This document shows, piece by piece, positions 6,274 through 11,235 of a DNA stretch of 11,235 bases. Made by a program: the position numbers and the translations under genes. The notes under the pieces were generated by a model. The model was not told the origin of the DNA. It made no database searches and was given only the letters and a program-made list of their open reading frames with translations. Position 1 is the first letter of the stretch, and each line of letters starts with the position of its first letter. Source of the DNA: an uncultured Eubacteriales bacterium (GTDB taxonomy: Bacteria; Bacillota; Clostridia; Oscillospirales; Oscillospiraceae); assembly GCA_900549645.1 (NCBI GenBank), contig URPD01000059.1:1-11235 (forward strand), read 5' to 3'.

Positions 6274-6966
6274 TTAAGTTTTCGCGAGTCTTTCCTGCCG
6301 CTCGCGCTCCGCCTGAGACAGGCGCAGGTAAACGGGCAGCAGATCATCGGCACTGCCGGGAGTTTTATCCTGTGCGGCCATGGCCACACCCCAAGCGCTC
6401 TGCCAGACGAGGTTTTCCGGCGCGGCGCGATAGGCAATATTATTGCCGCCGAGATAGGCGGCCGTGATGGCGGCGCCGTCCCCCACGAGGAACACGGGGC
6501 TGTCAAACTCGCGCAGCTCCGAGGCGAGATCCTCAAGGGAAATGGGCCTGTCGGCGGTCATCCGCACGGGGCGGCCGCCTTCGATTTTGAATATGGCATT
6601 ATAGACCTGACTGCGGCGTGCATCCATAACGGGGCAGACATAGCCGCCTGCGGAAACGCCGTGCCATGCCATCGCCTCCAGCGTGGAAACGCCGATGCAG
6701 GGCTTGTCGGAAGCCCAAGCGAGACCCTTCACCGTTGATACGCCGATGCGTATCCCCGTGAACGAGCCGGGGCCGTGCGCCACGGCAAATACGTCCACAT
6801 CGCCGATGCTCAGCTCGGCGTTTTTGAGCATATCCTCAGCCATCGGCAGCAGCGTGCGGCTGTGGGTCAGGCCGCTGCACTGGCTGTATTGACTTACGAG
6901 ATGCCCGTCGCGGCAGAGCGCAACGGACGCGGCCTTTGCCGATGATTCAAACGCGAGTATCAGCAT
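6274..6966 (-). CDS. tsaB: tRNA threonylcarbamoyladenosine biosynthesis protein TsaB
   Basis: TsaB is the inactive ASKHA-fold partner of TsaD. With TsaE and TsaD it transfers the threonylcarbamoyl group to A37 of tRNAs that read ANN codons. Visible family features are LAFESSAKAASVAL (4-17), THSRTLLP (34-41), the signature HGPGSFTGIRIG (64-75), and DARRSQVYNA (115-124). Its 230-aa length is typical. The frame stays open upstream of this start, but ATG at 6966 has GGAGGG six bases before it and begins the conserved sequence directly. The start is two bases after the tsaE stop, implying translational coupling. No tsaD or rimI is nearby, although those genes often sit next to this pair in Firmicutes. 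Confidence 0.95.
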   Translation of the reverse strand: MLILAFESSAKAASVALCRDGHLVSQYSQCSGLTHSRTLLPMAEDMLKNAELSIGDVDVFAVAHGPGSFTGIRIGVSTVKGLAWASDKPCIGVSTLEAMAWHGVSAGGYVCPVMDARRSQVYNAIFKIEGGRPVRMTADRPISLEDLASELREFDSPVFLVGDGAAITAAYLGGNNIAYRAAPENLVWQSAWGVAMAAQDKTPGSADDLLPVYLRLSQAERERQERLAKT

Positions 6967-6968
6967 TT

Positions 6969-7394
6969 TCAGCCCTCCTGCCAGTTGTCGATAGTGATGC
7001 GCCGCTCGGTGTCCGAGAGCTTGTCGATGCGGACGACGACCTCGTCGCCGAATAACGCGTCCTGCACCTTCTCGCTCCATTCCACGACGCAGACCGCGCC
7101 GCGGGCGAGATAGTCCTCCCAGCCGATGTCGAACAGCTCGTCCGCGCTGGAGAGCCGGTACATATCGAAATGTATAAGCTCGCGCTTGCCGAGATATTCG
7201 TTGACGATAGTGAAGGTCGGGCTGGAGACGCGGCAGTCAAGCCCCATACCGCGCGCCATGCCGCGCACGAACGCGGTCTTGCCCGCGCCGAGGTCGCCGT
7301 ACATCGCCACGACCGTACCGCCGGGCAGCCCGGACGCGAAGCGGCGGCCAAGCTCCTCGGTGTCATGTTCGCTTTTACTGATAAATTCTGCCAT
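6969..7394 (-). CDS. tsaE: tRNA threonylcarbamoyladenosine biosynthesis ATPase TsaE
   Basis: TsaE is the small P-loop ATPase of the t6A complex. Numbering from the chosen start, the Walker A motif GDLGAGKT is at 33-40, the switch-like segment SSPTFTIVNEY at 57-67, HFDMYRL at 75-81 and VVEWSEK at 103-109, all family landmarks. I place the start at the ATG at 7394 (141 aa), not the in-frame ATG at 7424. GAGG lies five bases before the former, and the -10 element at 7436-7441 would put the transcript start only about five bases from the latter. It is first in the operon, with tsaB two bases after its stop. Essential in most bacteria that have it. Confidence 0.95.
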   Translation of the reverse strand: MAEFISKSEHDTEELGRRFASGLPGGTVVAMYGDLGAGKTAFVRGMARGMGLDCRVSSPTFTIVNEYLGKRELIHFDMYRLSSADELFDIGWEDYLARGAVCVVEWSEKVQDALFGDEVVVRIDKLSDTERRITIDNWQEG

Positions 7395-7435
7395 GTCAGC
7401 CTCGAAAAACAGAGAATAATTCATACGTTCTTCAT

Positions 7436-7441
7436 ATTATA
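7436..7441 (-). promoter_or_regulatory. Extended -10 element for the tsaE-tsaB-upp operon
   Basis: TGGTATAAT on the minus strand is a perfect -10 with a TG extension. No good -35 is found at the usual distance, which extended -10 promoters can tolerate. Its position supports the internal tsaE start at 7394. Confidence 0.6.
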
Positions 7442-7493
7442 CCACCGCATATGGCATTGCGTAAAGAGAAAGTTTGTGATAAAATATTACCGC

Positions 7494-7522
7494 TTGCGGG
7501 TATATAATTTTAGTGATAATAT
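7494..7522 (+). promoter_or_regulatory. Possible promoter of the RodA-like gene
   Basis: TTGCGG (7494-7499) and TAATAT (7517-7522) are 17 bases apart. A TATAAT at 7503-7508 is an alternative without a matching -35. Between here and the gene, TGCGC...GCGCA (7529-7548) and a T6 run (7554-7559) resemble a weak terminator, so leader attenuation is possible. All of this is motif-level inference. Confidence 0.35.
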
Positions 7523-7606
7523 AAAGCCCTGCGCATTTGGCAGGCGCATCGTGTTTTTTCGTTCCACGAAGGGTGGTGCTTTGAAATAGAAAAGCTCAAG
7601 TATGCC

Positions 7607-8716
7607 GTGAGGCAGTTTTTCCAGCGGGCGGATATATTCCTGCTCGTGATGAGCGTTATCTGCGCGTCGTACGGGCTTGTCCTCGTCTCGCGCGCGACGG
7701 CGTCCATGGGTTCGAGCAAGTTCATAATAGTTCAGGCGTTCTCTCTGTTTCTGGGGCTGATCGCTTTCGTCGTGCTGACGGTGCTGGACGCGGATATTCT
7801 CGGCGAGCAGTGGAAGTGGCTGTGTGTGATAAATGTCGCGCTGCTGGTCGCACTGGTCATCTTCGGTCAGGACGACGGCACCGGCAACAAGAGCTGGATC
7901 CGTTTCGCCGGCATCGGCATACAGCCGTCCGAGGTCATCAAGGTTCTGTATATCGTCATTTCCGCCAAGCAGATGACCTATCTGAAGGAGTATAAGGATA
8001 TAAACTCCTTTATGTCCGTCGTGCAGATGGCGGGGCATTTTGCGATAGTGTTCGGCATGATCGTTGTCGTCTCCTCCGACCTTGGCAGCGCGAGCATCCT
8101 GCTGGGCATCTTCCTGATAATGTTCTTCGCGCTGGGCGCGCGGCTGTATTGGTTCGCGCTGGGCGGCGCGGCCGTCGCGGCGCTCATCCCGGTCATATGG
8201 AGCTATCTTCTCAAGCCCTATCAGCGCAACCGTCTCCTTGCCCCATATGATAAGACCATCGACCCGGACGGCTGGGGCATTACATGGCAGACCACGCAGA
8301 GCCGCATCTCACTTGCAAACGGGCGTCTGTCCGGCGTTGAGGCGGGCTATACGCCCAATGTGTTTACTGGTAAGCATACCGACTTCATTTTCGCCACGGC
8401 TGGCGAGCAGTTCGGCATGATCGGCGCTATCATCCTTATCGTGCTGCTGATGATAATCATAGTGCATTGCGTGCGCGTCGGGCTCAACTCCGGCCGGACT
8501 TATGATATGCTCATCTGCGTCGGCGTCGCCGCGTCGCTCGCGTTCCAGACTTTTATCAATATCGGCATGTGCCTCGGCATCACGCCGGTCATCGGCATTA
8601 CGCTGCCGTTCTTCAGCTACGGAGGTTCATCACTGCTGACGACCTTTGCCGCGATGGGGCTTGTCTCCGGCGTGAAATATAAGCCGAAGCCGCAGCTGTT
8701 TTCAATGATGTATTAA
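7607..8716 (+). CDS. FtsW/RodA/SpoVE-family peptidoglycan glycosyltransferase (RodA-like)
   Basis: This 369-aa polytopic membrane protein should polymerise lipid II into glycan strands together with a class B penicillin-binding protein. SEDS landmarks occur in order: NKSWIRFAGIGIQPSEVIK (94-112), SSDLGSAS (156-163), KHTDFIFATAGEQFG (256-270) with the Asp (259) at the position known as essential in RodA, and the closing block GITPVIGITLPFFSYGGSS (324-342). The length fits RodA better than FtsW, but SpoVE cannot be excluded. The GTG at 7607 has no ribosome binding site. An AGGGTGG (7570-7576) is spaced instead for an in-frame ATA at 7586, which would add seven residues (IEKLKYA). The true start is therefore uncertain. 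It is divergent from tsaE and ends just before a perfect hairpin terminator. Confidence 0.92.
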   Translation: MRQFFQRADIFLLVMSVICASYGLVLVSRATASMGSSKFIIVQAFSLFLGLIAFVVLTVLDADILGEQWKWLCVINVALLVALVIFGQDDGTGNKSWIRFAGIGIQPSEVIKVLYIVISAKQMTYLKEYKDINSFMSVVQMAGHFAIVFGMIVVVSSDLGSASILLGIFLIMFFALGARLYWFALGGAAVAALIPVIWSYLLKPYQRNRLLAPYDKTIDPDGWGITWQTTQSRISLANGRLSGVEAGYTPNVFTGKHTDFIFATAGEQFGMIGAIILIVLLMIIIVHCVRVGLNSGRTYDMLICVGVAASLAFQTFINIGMCLGITPVIGITLPFFSYGGSSLLTTFAAMGLVSGVKYKPKPQLFSMMY

Positions 8717-8719
8717 ATA

Positions 8720-8754
8720 CAGAAACGGGACGGCTATCGGCCGTCCCGTTTCTG
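8720..8754. terminator. Perfect 15-bp hairpin after the RodA-like gene (copy T1)
   Basis: CAGAAACGGGACGGC pairs fully with its complement around a 5-base loop (TATCG). It sits three bases after the stop codon. The same 35-bp sequence recurs exactly at 8970-9004. It is directly followed by the left copy of the 166-bp inverted repeat. Confidence 0.8.
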
Positions 8755-8922
8755 TCAGTCTGTCAAAGAACATGTGCAGCAGGGCGCGGATAAGAGAGCA
8801 GCGGGGGAGCTTGAGGGGGCAAGGCCCGCCTCAAATACAATAAACCGCCGTCCAAAAGTCTTGATACATCAACGACTTTTGGAGCAAAGCAGCATTTTGA
8901 TAATATCAAAATGCTCGGCGGA
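8755..8922 (+). repeat. Structured inverted repeat element, left copy (168 bp)
   Basis: It runs from TCAGTCTGTCAAAGAACATG to ATGCTCGGCGGA. Apart from two bases (GC at 8819-8820), all 166 bases are present without mismatch, inverted, at 9861-10104. The right half folds as an outer stem CCGCCG/CGGCGG (8845-8850 with 8916-8921). This encloses a hairpin CCAAAAGTC/GACTTTTGG (8852-8860 with 8874-8882) and a 25-base perfect palindrome centred on 8903 (AGCATTTTGATA and its complement). No reading frame of note is present, so it is a non-coding mobile or structural repeat. Confidence 0.85.
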
Positions 8923-8925
8923 TGA

Positions 8926-8967
8926 AGCTTGTCAAAAAAAGTCCTCATAGGACTTTTTTGACAAGCT
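8926..8967. terminator. Long hairpin with A/T arms
   Basis: AGCTTGTCAAAAAAAGTCC pairs with GGACTTTTTTGACAAGCT around TCATA, with one extra A in the left arm. It can act as a terminator in either direction. It sits between the inverted repeat element and hairpin T2. Confidence 0.65.
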
Positions 8968-8969
8968 GA

Positions 8970-9004
8970 CAGAAACGGGACGGCTATCGGCCGTCCCGTT
9001 TCTG
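8970..9004. repeat. Perfect 15-bp hairpin, exact second copy (T2)
   Basis: It is identical over 35 bp to 8720-8754, starting exactly 250 bp later. It follows the stop of the leftward spoIIID gene, after another hairpin at 9023-9046, and probably serves as a terminator there. Confidence 0.75.
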
Positions 9005-9022
9005 TAAATAGGTTTTGCATTT

Positions 9023-9046
9023 CGGCAGGAGCGAAAGCTCCTGCCG
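9023..9046. terminator. Hairpin directly after spoIIID
   Basis: CGGCAGGAGC pairs with GCTCCTGCCG around GAAA, a stable tetraloop-type hairpin. It lies three bases past the spoIIID stop on the minus strand. A T run is lacking on that side, so it may work together with T2 or protect the 3' end. Confidence 0.6.
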
Positions 9047-9048
9047 GT

Positions 9049-9312
9049 TTATTTTGCCTCCACAGTCTCGCCGCGGTATTTCCGGCGGGTAGCAAGCCCG
9101 CCGCGGATGTGCCGCTCGGCCTTGTTTATGTCCAGAAGCTGCCGCACCTGCCCGTACAGCGCGGGATTCACGCGCGGCAGACGTTCCGTCAAATCTTTAT
9201 GTACGGTGGATTTTGATATGCCGAACTCCCGCGCCGCAGAACGGACGGTGGCTTTGTTTTCGATGATGTACACCGCCAGATCACAGGCGCGCTGCTCGAT
9301 ATTTGTATACAT
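9049..9312 (-). CDS. spoIIID: Sporulation transcription factor SpoIIID
   Basis: SpoIIID is the small DNA-binding protein that tunes sigma-E-dependent genes in the mother cell during sporulation. The 87-aa product carries the helix-turn-helix TVRSAAREFGISKSTVHKDL (22-41) followed by TERLPRVNP (42-50), nearly the family signature. A basic C-terminal segment RHIRGGLATRRKYR (67-80) follows, which in this family contributes DNA contacts. A GTG three codons upstream (9321) overlaps the ribosome binding site, whereas ATG at 9312 has GGGGAG eight bases before it, so I use the ATG. A sigma-E-like promoter stands at 9342-9370. The gene lies between the two inverted copies of the 166-bp element, so its orientation could in principle be switched by recombination. 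Its presence indicates an endospore former. Confidence 0.95.
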   Translation of the reverse strand: MYTNIEQRACDLAVYIIENKATVRSAAREFGISKSTVHKDLTERLPRVNPALYGQVRQLLDINKAERHIRGGLATRRKYRGETVEAK

Positions 9313-9341
9313 ATAAACCACTCCCCATACTCTCGTACTTG

Positions 9342-9370
9342 ATTATATGAGAGCGGGGGAGTGGATATGT
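9342..9370 (-). promoter_or_regulatory. Sigma-E-type promoter of spoIIID
   Basis: On the minus strand ACATATC (-35) and CATATAAT (-10) are separated by 14 bases, close to the Bacillus sigma-E pattern (kmATATT, 14-15 bases, CATACAnT). A sigma-A -35 is absent at the usual distance from the TATAAT inside it. In Bacillus spoIIID is sigma-E dependent, so the match makes biological sense. The element lies right beside the start of the nitronate monooxygenase remnant. Confidence 0.65.
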
Positions 9371-9376
9371 TGTGCG

Positions 9377-9814
9377 CAGTGGAGGTACGATATATGCAAG
9401 GCTGAACTGGTCGCTGCAGTTTCCGAAGCCGGTGGTCTGGGCGTGCTGTCCTCCTCTACCTTCTTCACCGCAGAGGATCTCAGAGCCGAGATCAAAAAGG
9501 TCAAGTCCCTCACCGACAAGCCCTTCGCAGTCAACATCACCTTCCTGCCCGCATCCTTCGAGCCTGACTTTGACGGCTATATCCGAGTCTGGAAAGAAGA
9601 GGGCGTCAAGATAATCGAGACTGCCGGCCGTATTCCTTCTCCCGAACGCATCGCAGCCATCAAGGAGATCGGCTTCTGGATGCACAAGTGCACCATCGTA
9701 AAGCATGCTCTTAAGGCTCAGGGCGCTGGTCTTGTCGACAGCGTCGTCTCCGTTAAGGACGCTATCGAGGGCGTTATGGCAGAATGCGTCGAGACTCTCA
9801 GCAAGTTCAACTGA
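9377..9814 (+). pseudogene. Nitronate monooxygenase remnant with internal deletion
   Basis: The reading frame encodes the early part of an FMN-dependent nitronate monooxygenase (2-nitropropane dioxygenase family): KAELVAAVSEAGGLGVLSSS, then DKPFAVNITFLP, EEGVKIIETAG, and HKCTIVKHALKAQGAG. It then jumps directly to a C-terminal tail (LVDSVVSVKDAIEGVMAE...LSKF). Whole family members run about 310-360 aa; only ~146 codons are recognisable. The middle, holding the catalytic His region and the FMN phosphate site, is missing. The extreme N-terminus is also lost. A good ribosome binding site (GGAGGT, 9381-9386) and ATG (9394) remain, but they are out of frame and hit TGA after three codons. The remaining frame is otherwise open, so the decay is probably recent. 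It is enclosed, with spoIIID, by the inverted repeats. Confidence 0.75.
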
Positions 9815-9860
9815 TTCGCTTACTTCTTTAATCCTCCCTCCATCTCCACCCAAGGAGGAG

Positions 9861-10104
9861 TCCGCCGAGCATTTTGATATTATCAAAATGCTGCTTTGCT
9901 CCAAAAGTCGTTGATGTATCAAGACTTTTGGACGGCGGTTTATTGTATTTGAGGCGGGCCTTTTCTCGCTGCGGCTCGGTCACGGCGCGGCTCTGACATG
10001 CCACCGGCATGTCATTCACTACCGCGCCGCCGCTGCGCTACCCCTCAAGCTCCCCCGCTGCTCTCTTATCCGCGCCCTGCTGCACATGTTCTTTGACAGA
10101 CTGA
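9861..10104 (-). repeat. Structured inverted repeat element, right copy (244 bp)
   Basis: It carries the same 166 bases as 8755-8922, inverted, with no mismatch, plus 78 extra bases (9963-10040) where the left copy has two. The difference exactly accounts for the lengths (168 - 2 + 78 = 244). The folded core is at 9862-9938. Position 10105 starts a perfect hairpin, as on the outer side of the left copy. No gene is present in 9815-10216; the rest of that gap is terminators. Confidence 0.85.
9963..10040. repeat. 78-bp nested palindromic insertion in the right repeat copy
   Basis: It contains the inner hairpin GACATGCC-ACC-GGCATGTC (9995-10013) and an outer pairing GGCGCGG (9984-9990) with CCGCGCC (10022-10028). 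GCGGC/GCCGC extends outward across a bulge. It is absent from the left copy, so it is either a separate small palindromic element that inserted or a segment deleted from the left copy. From memory, the GACATGCC/GGCATGTC hairpin resembles repeats of gut Oscillospiraceae. Confidence 0.65.
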
Positions 10105-10130
10105 GTCCCCCGTCCGATAGGACGGGGGAC
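10105..10130. terminator. Perfect 11-bp GC hairpin
   Basis: GTCCCCCGTCC pairs with GGACGGGGGAC around GATA, followed by TTATATTA on the plus strand. It directly abuts the right repeat copy. Its loop (TATC on the other strand) equals the first four loop bases of the T1/T2 hairpins. Confidence 0.7.
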
Positions 10131-10149
10131 TTATATTAGCGGCAAAGTC

Positions 10150-10191
10150 AAAAGACCGGAGCTTTCGATTTCTCGAAAGCTCCGGTCTTTT
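10150..10191. terminator. Bidirectional terminator after coaX, 19-bp perfect stem
   Basis: AAAAGACCGGAGCTTTCGA and its exact complement surround the loop TTTC. The stem ends in A4 on the left and T4 on the right. It lies 25 bases past the coaX stop on the minus strand. Confidence 0.92.
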
Positions 10192-10216
10192 CATATTATT
10201 ACACACATTCAAGCGC

Positions 10217-10981
10217 TTACTTATTCTTCTTATAAAGGATCCAAAGCCCCTTCAGCAGCAGGTTATCGTCGCAGACTATCTCACGGCGGCAGTAGGGGAT
10301 GATGCTCGACGCCAGCCCGCCGGTCGCAACGATGGTGCACTTTTCGCCAAGCTCGGCTTCCATGCGCTCTATCATGCCGTCGAGCATTGCGGCGGTTCCG
10401 TACACGGCGCCGCTGCGCATCGAATCGACAGTGTTGGTAGCGATGACCTTCTTCGGCGCGGTGATAGATATCGAGGGCAGAAGACTCGTCCCCGCGGCGA
10501 GCGCGCAATAGCTCAGGTTGACGCCGGGGATGATCGCGCCGCCGATGTAGGCGCGGCTGCGGTCGATGGCGACGATGGTGGTGGCGGTGCCCATGTCGAG
10601 CACGATGACGGGCGCGCCGTAGGTCTCCATAGCGGCGACGCTGCCGACGACGAGGTCGCCCGCGAGGGTGCCGGGGTCGTCAATGCGGACGTTCATGCCG
10701 GTGCGCATGCCGGGGCCGACCACGAGGCACTCGATGCCGGTCAGCTTGCGTACGGCCTCCTTGAGCGAATTCGTGAGCGGGGGAACGACGGACGAGATTA
10801 TCGCGCCCTCAAATGCGCGCGGGGAAATGTCGTATATCTCCAGGATCTGCTTGAGCTTTATGGCGTACTCGGCGGCAGTCTCGCCCGGATTTGTCTGGAT
10901 GCGGACGATGCTGCGGATGCCGCCGTCCTCGATGCAGCCGAGAACAATATTTGTATTTCCGACGTCAATGGCAAGTATCAT
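10217..10981 (-). CDS. coaX: Type III pantothenate kinase
   Basis: CoaX phosphorylates pantothenate with ATP, the first step of coenzyme A synthesis. It needs a monovalent cation and is not inhibited by CoA. The ASKHA-fold signatures are clear: the phosphate loop IDVGNTNIVLG (5-15), PGTLAGDLVVGSVAA (103-117) with the Asp at 109, LDMGTATTIVAID (128-140), GGAIIPGVNLS (147-157) and VATGGLAS (218-225). Its 254-aa length is normal. The frame stays open upstream to 11062, but ATG at 10981 begins the conserved sequence exactly and has GGAGG nine bases before it. It is transcribed from a near-consensus promoter at 11068-11096 with an ~80-base leader and ends in a strong terminator, so it appears monocistronic. 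Birch-type neighbours such as birA are not in the window. Confidence 0.96.
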   Translation of the reverse strand: MILAIDVGNTNIVLGCIEDGGIRSIVRIQTNPGETAAEYAIKLKQILEIYDISPRAFEGAIISSVVPPLTNSLKEAVRKLTGIECLVVGPGMRTGMNVRIDDPGTLAGDLVVGSVAAMETYGAPVIVLDMGTATTIVAIDRSRAYIGGAIIPGVNLSYCALAAGTSLLPSISITAPKKVIATNTVDSMRSGAVYGTAAMLDGMIERMEAELGEKCTIVATGGLASSIIPYCRREIVCDDNLLLKGLWILYKKNK

Positions 10982-11067
10982 GCTGAAAAACCTCCTGCTG
11001 TCGCTCCTTAGAATATTGCATTCATTTCCAATAGTTTTTCCGGATGCGGCGCTGATTCGCATGATAA

Positions 11068-11096
11068 ATAATACCGCATGGCGGACTTCGTGTCAA
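11068..11096 (-). promoter_or_regulatory. Sigma-A promoter of coaX
   Basis: TTGACA (11096-11091) and TATTAT (11073-11068) on the minus strand are separated by 17 bases. The leader is about 80 bases and no recognised riboswitch is apparent in it. Confidence 0.8.
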
Positions 11097-11187
11097 TCAT
11101 AATGTGGCGGCGGCAGCGCGCAAAACGGTGATTCGCTTACCCGGGGAATACACATTAAAAATTCCCCCGCGGAGAATATCAATGAAG

Positions 11188-11235
11188 TGACCCCGAAAAG
11201 TTAGACAAATATTTTTAGCGCAAATTGTTCAAGCA
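11188..11235 (+). mobile_element. Probable outer end of an IS3-family insertion sequence (partial)
   Basis: TGACCCCGAAAAGTTAGACA resembles terminal inverted repeats of IS3-family elements, which commonly contain CCC(A)AAAAGTTAGAC. The remaining 28 bases are AT-rich, as in the short leader before the transposase genes. The transposase and the other end would lie beyond the window. Bases 11101-11187 hold no gene; they include a short GC-rich pairing (CCCGGGGAA with TTCCCCCG) near 11139-11168. Confidence 0.5.

Noticed and set aside
7395..7424. Upstream ATG for tsaE at 7424
   Set aside because: It would lie about five bases from the transcript start set by TATAAT at 7436-7441 and lacks an RBS. 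The ATG at 7394 has GAGG at proper spacing.
8720..10191. CRISPR array suggested by many hairpins and repeats
   Set aside because: There is no regular repeat-spacer periodicity and no cas genes. The repeats are long, inverted and few.
9812..11140. 12-bp direct repeat TGATTCGCTTAC at 9812 and 11129
   Set aside because: A few exact 12-mer repeats are expected by chance in 11 kb, and neither copy has a supporting context.

Overview
The window looks like the chromosome of a spore-forming, GC-rich gut Clostridium relative (Oscillospiraceae-like Firmicute). The evidence is a SpoIIID sporulation regulator, an FtsW/RodA/SpoVE-family glycosyltransferase, a GerMN lipoprotein, a type III pantothenate kinase, strong purine-rich ribosome binding sites, and many intergenic palindromic repeats. 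The organism assignment is inferred from gene content and style; no rRNA or other marker is present.

Layout. 1-585 is a gene-free mosaic of palindromic repeats. 589-2729 is a rightward group: an unrecognised 132-aa protein, a TrmH/SpoU-family RNA methyltransferase, and a visibly AT-richer GIY-YIG nuclease-family gene. A bidirectional terminator separates these from a leftward NCS2 purine permease (2806-4233), with a GerMN-domain lipoprotein (4443-4970) upstream of it. 5146-5578 holds two very small divergent genes, a 53-aa protein and a 56-aa ribbon-helix-helix-like regulator. They share a compact control region with an 8-bp inverted repeat inside a near-consensus promoter. 5624-7394 is the leftward tsaE-tsaB-upp operon (tRNA t6A modification, then uracil salvage). 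A RodA-like gene runs rightward at 7607-8716.

8717-10216 is the oddest part. A 166-bp sequence occurs twice in opposite orientation with no mismatch (8755-8922 and 9861-10104). The copies enclose spoIIID (leftward, with a sigma-E-type promoter) and an internally deleted nitronate monooxygenase remnant. The right copy carries 78 extra bases that form their own nested hairpin. Near-perfect hairpins, two of them identical 35-mers, abut the copies. After a pair of terminators comes coaX (leftward, with a near-consensus sigma-A promoter). The last ~48 bases look like the outer end of an IS3-family insertion sequence that continues beyond the window.

Most protein-coding genes are housekeeping (nucleobase salvage, tRNA modification, CoA synthesis, cell wall, sporulation). 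The novelty lies in the small divergent regulator pair, the inverted repeat element with its nested insertion, and several start-site and promoter details.
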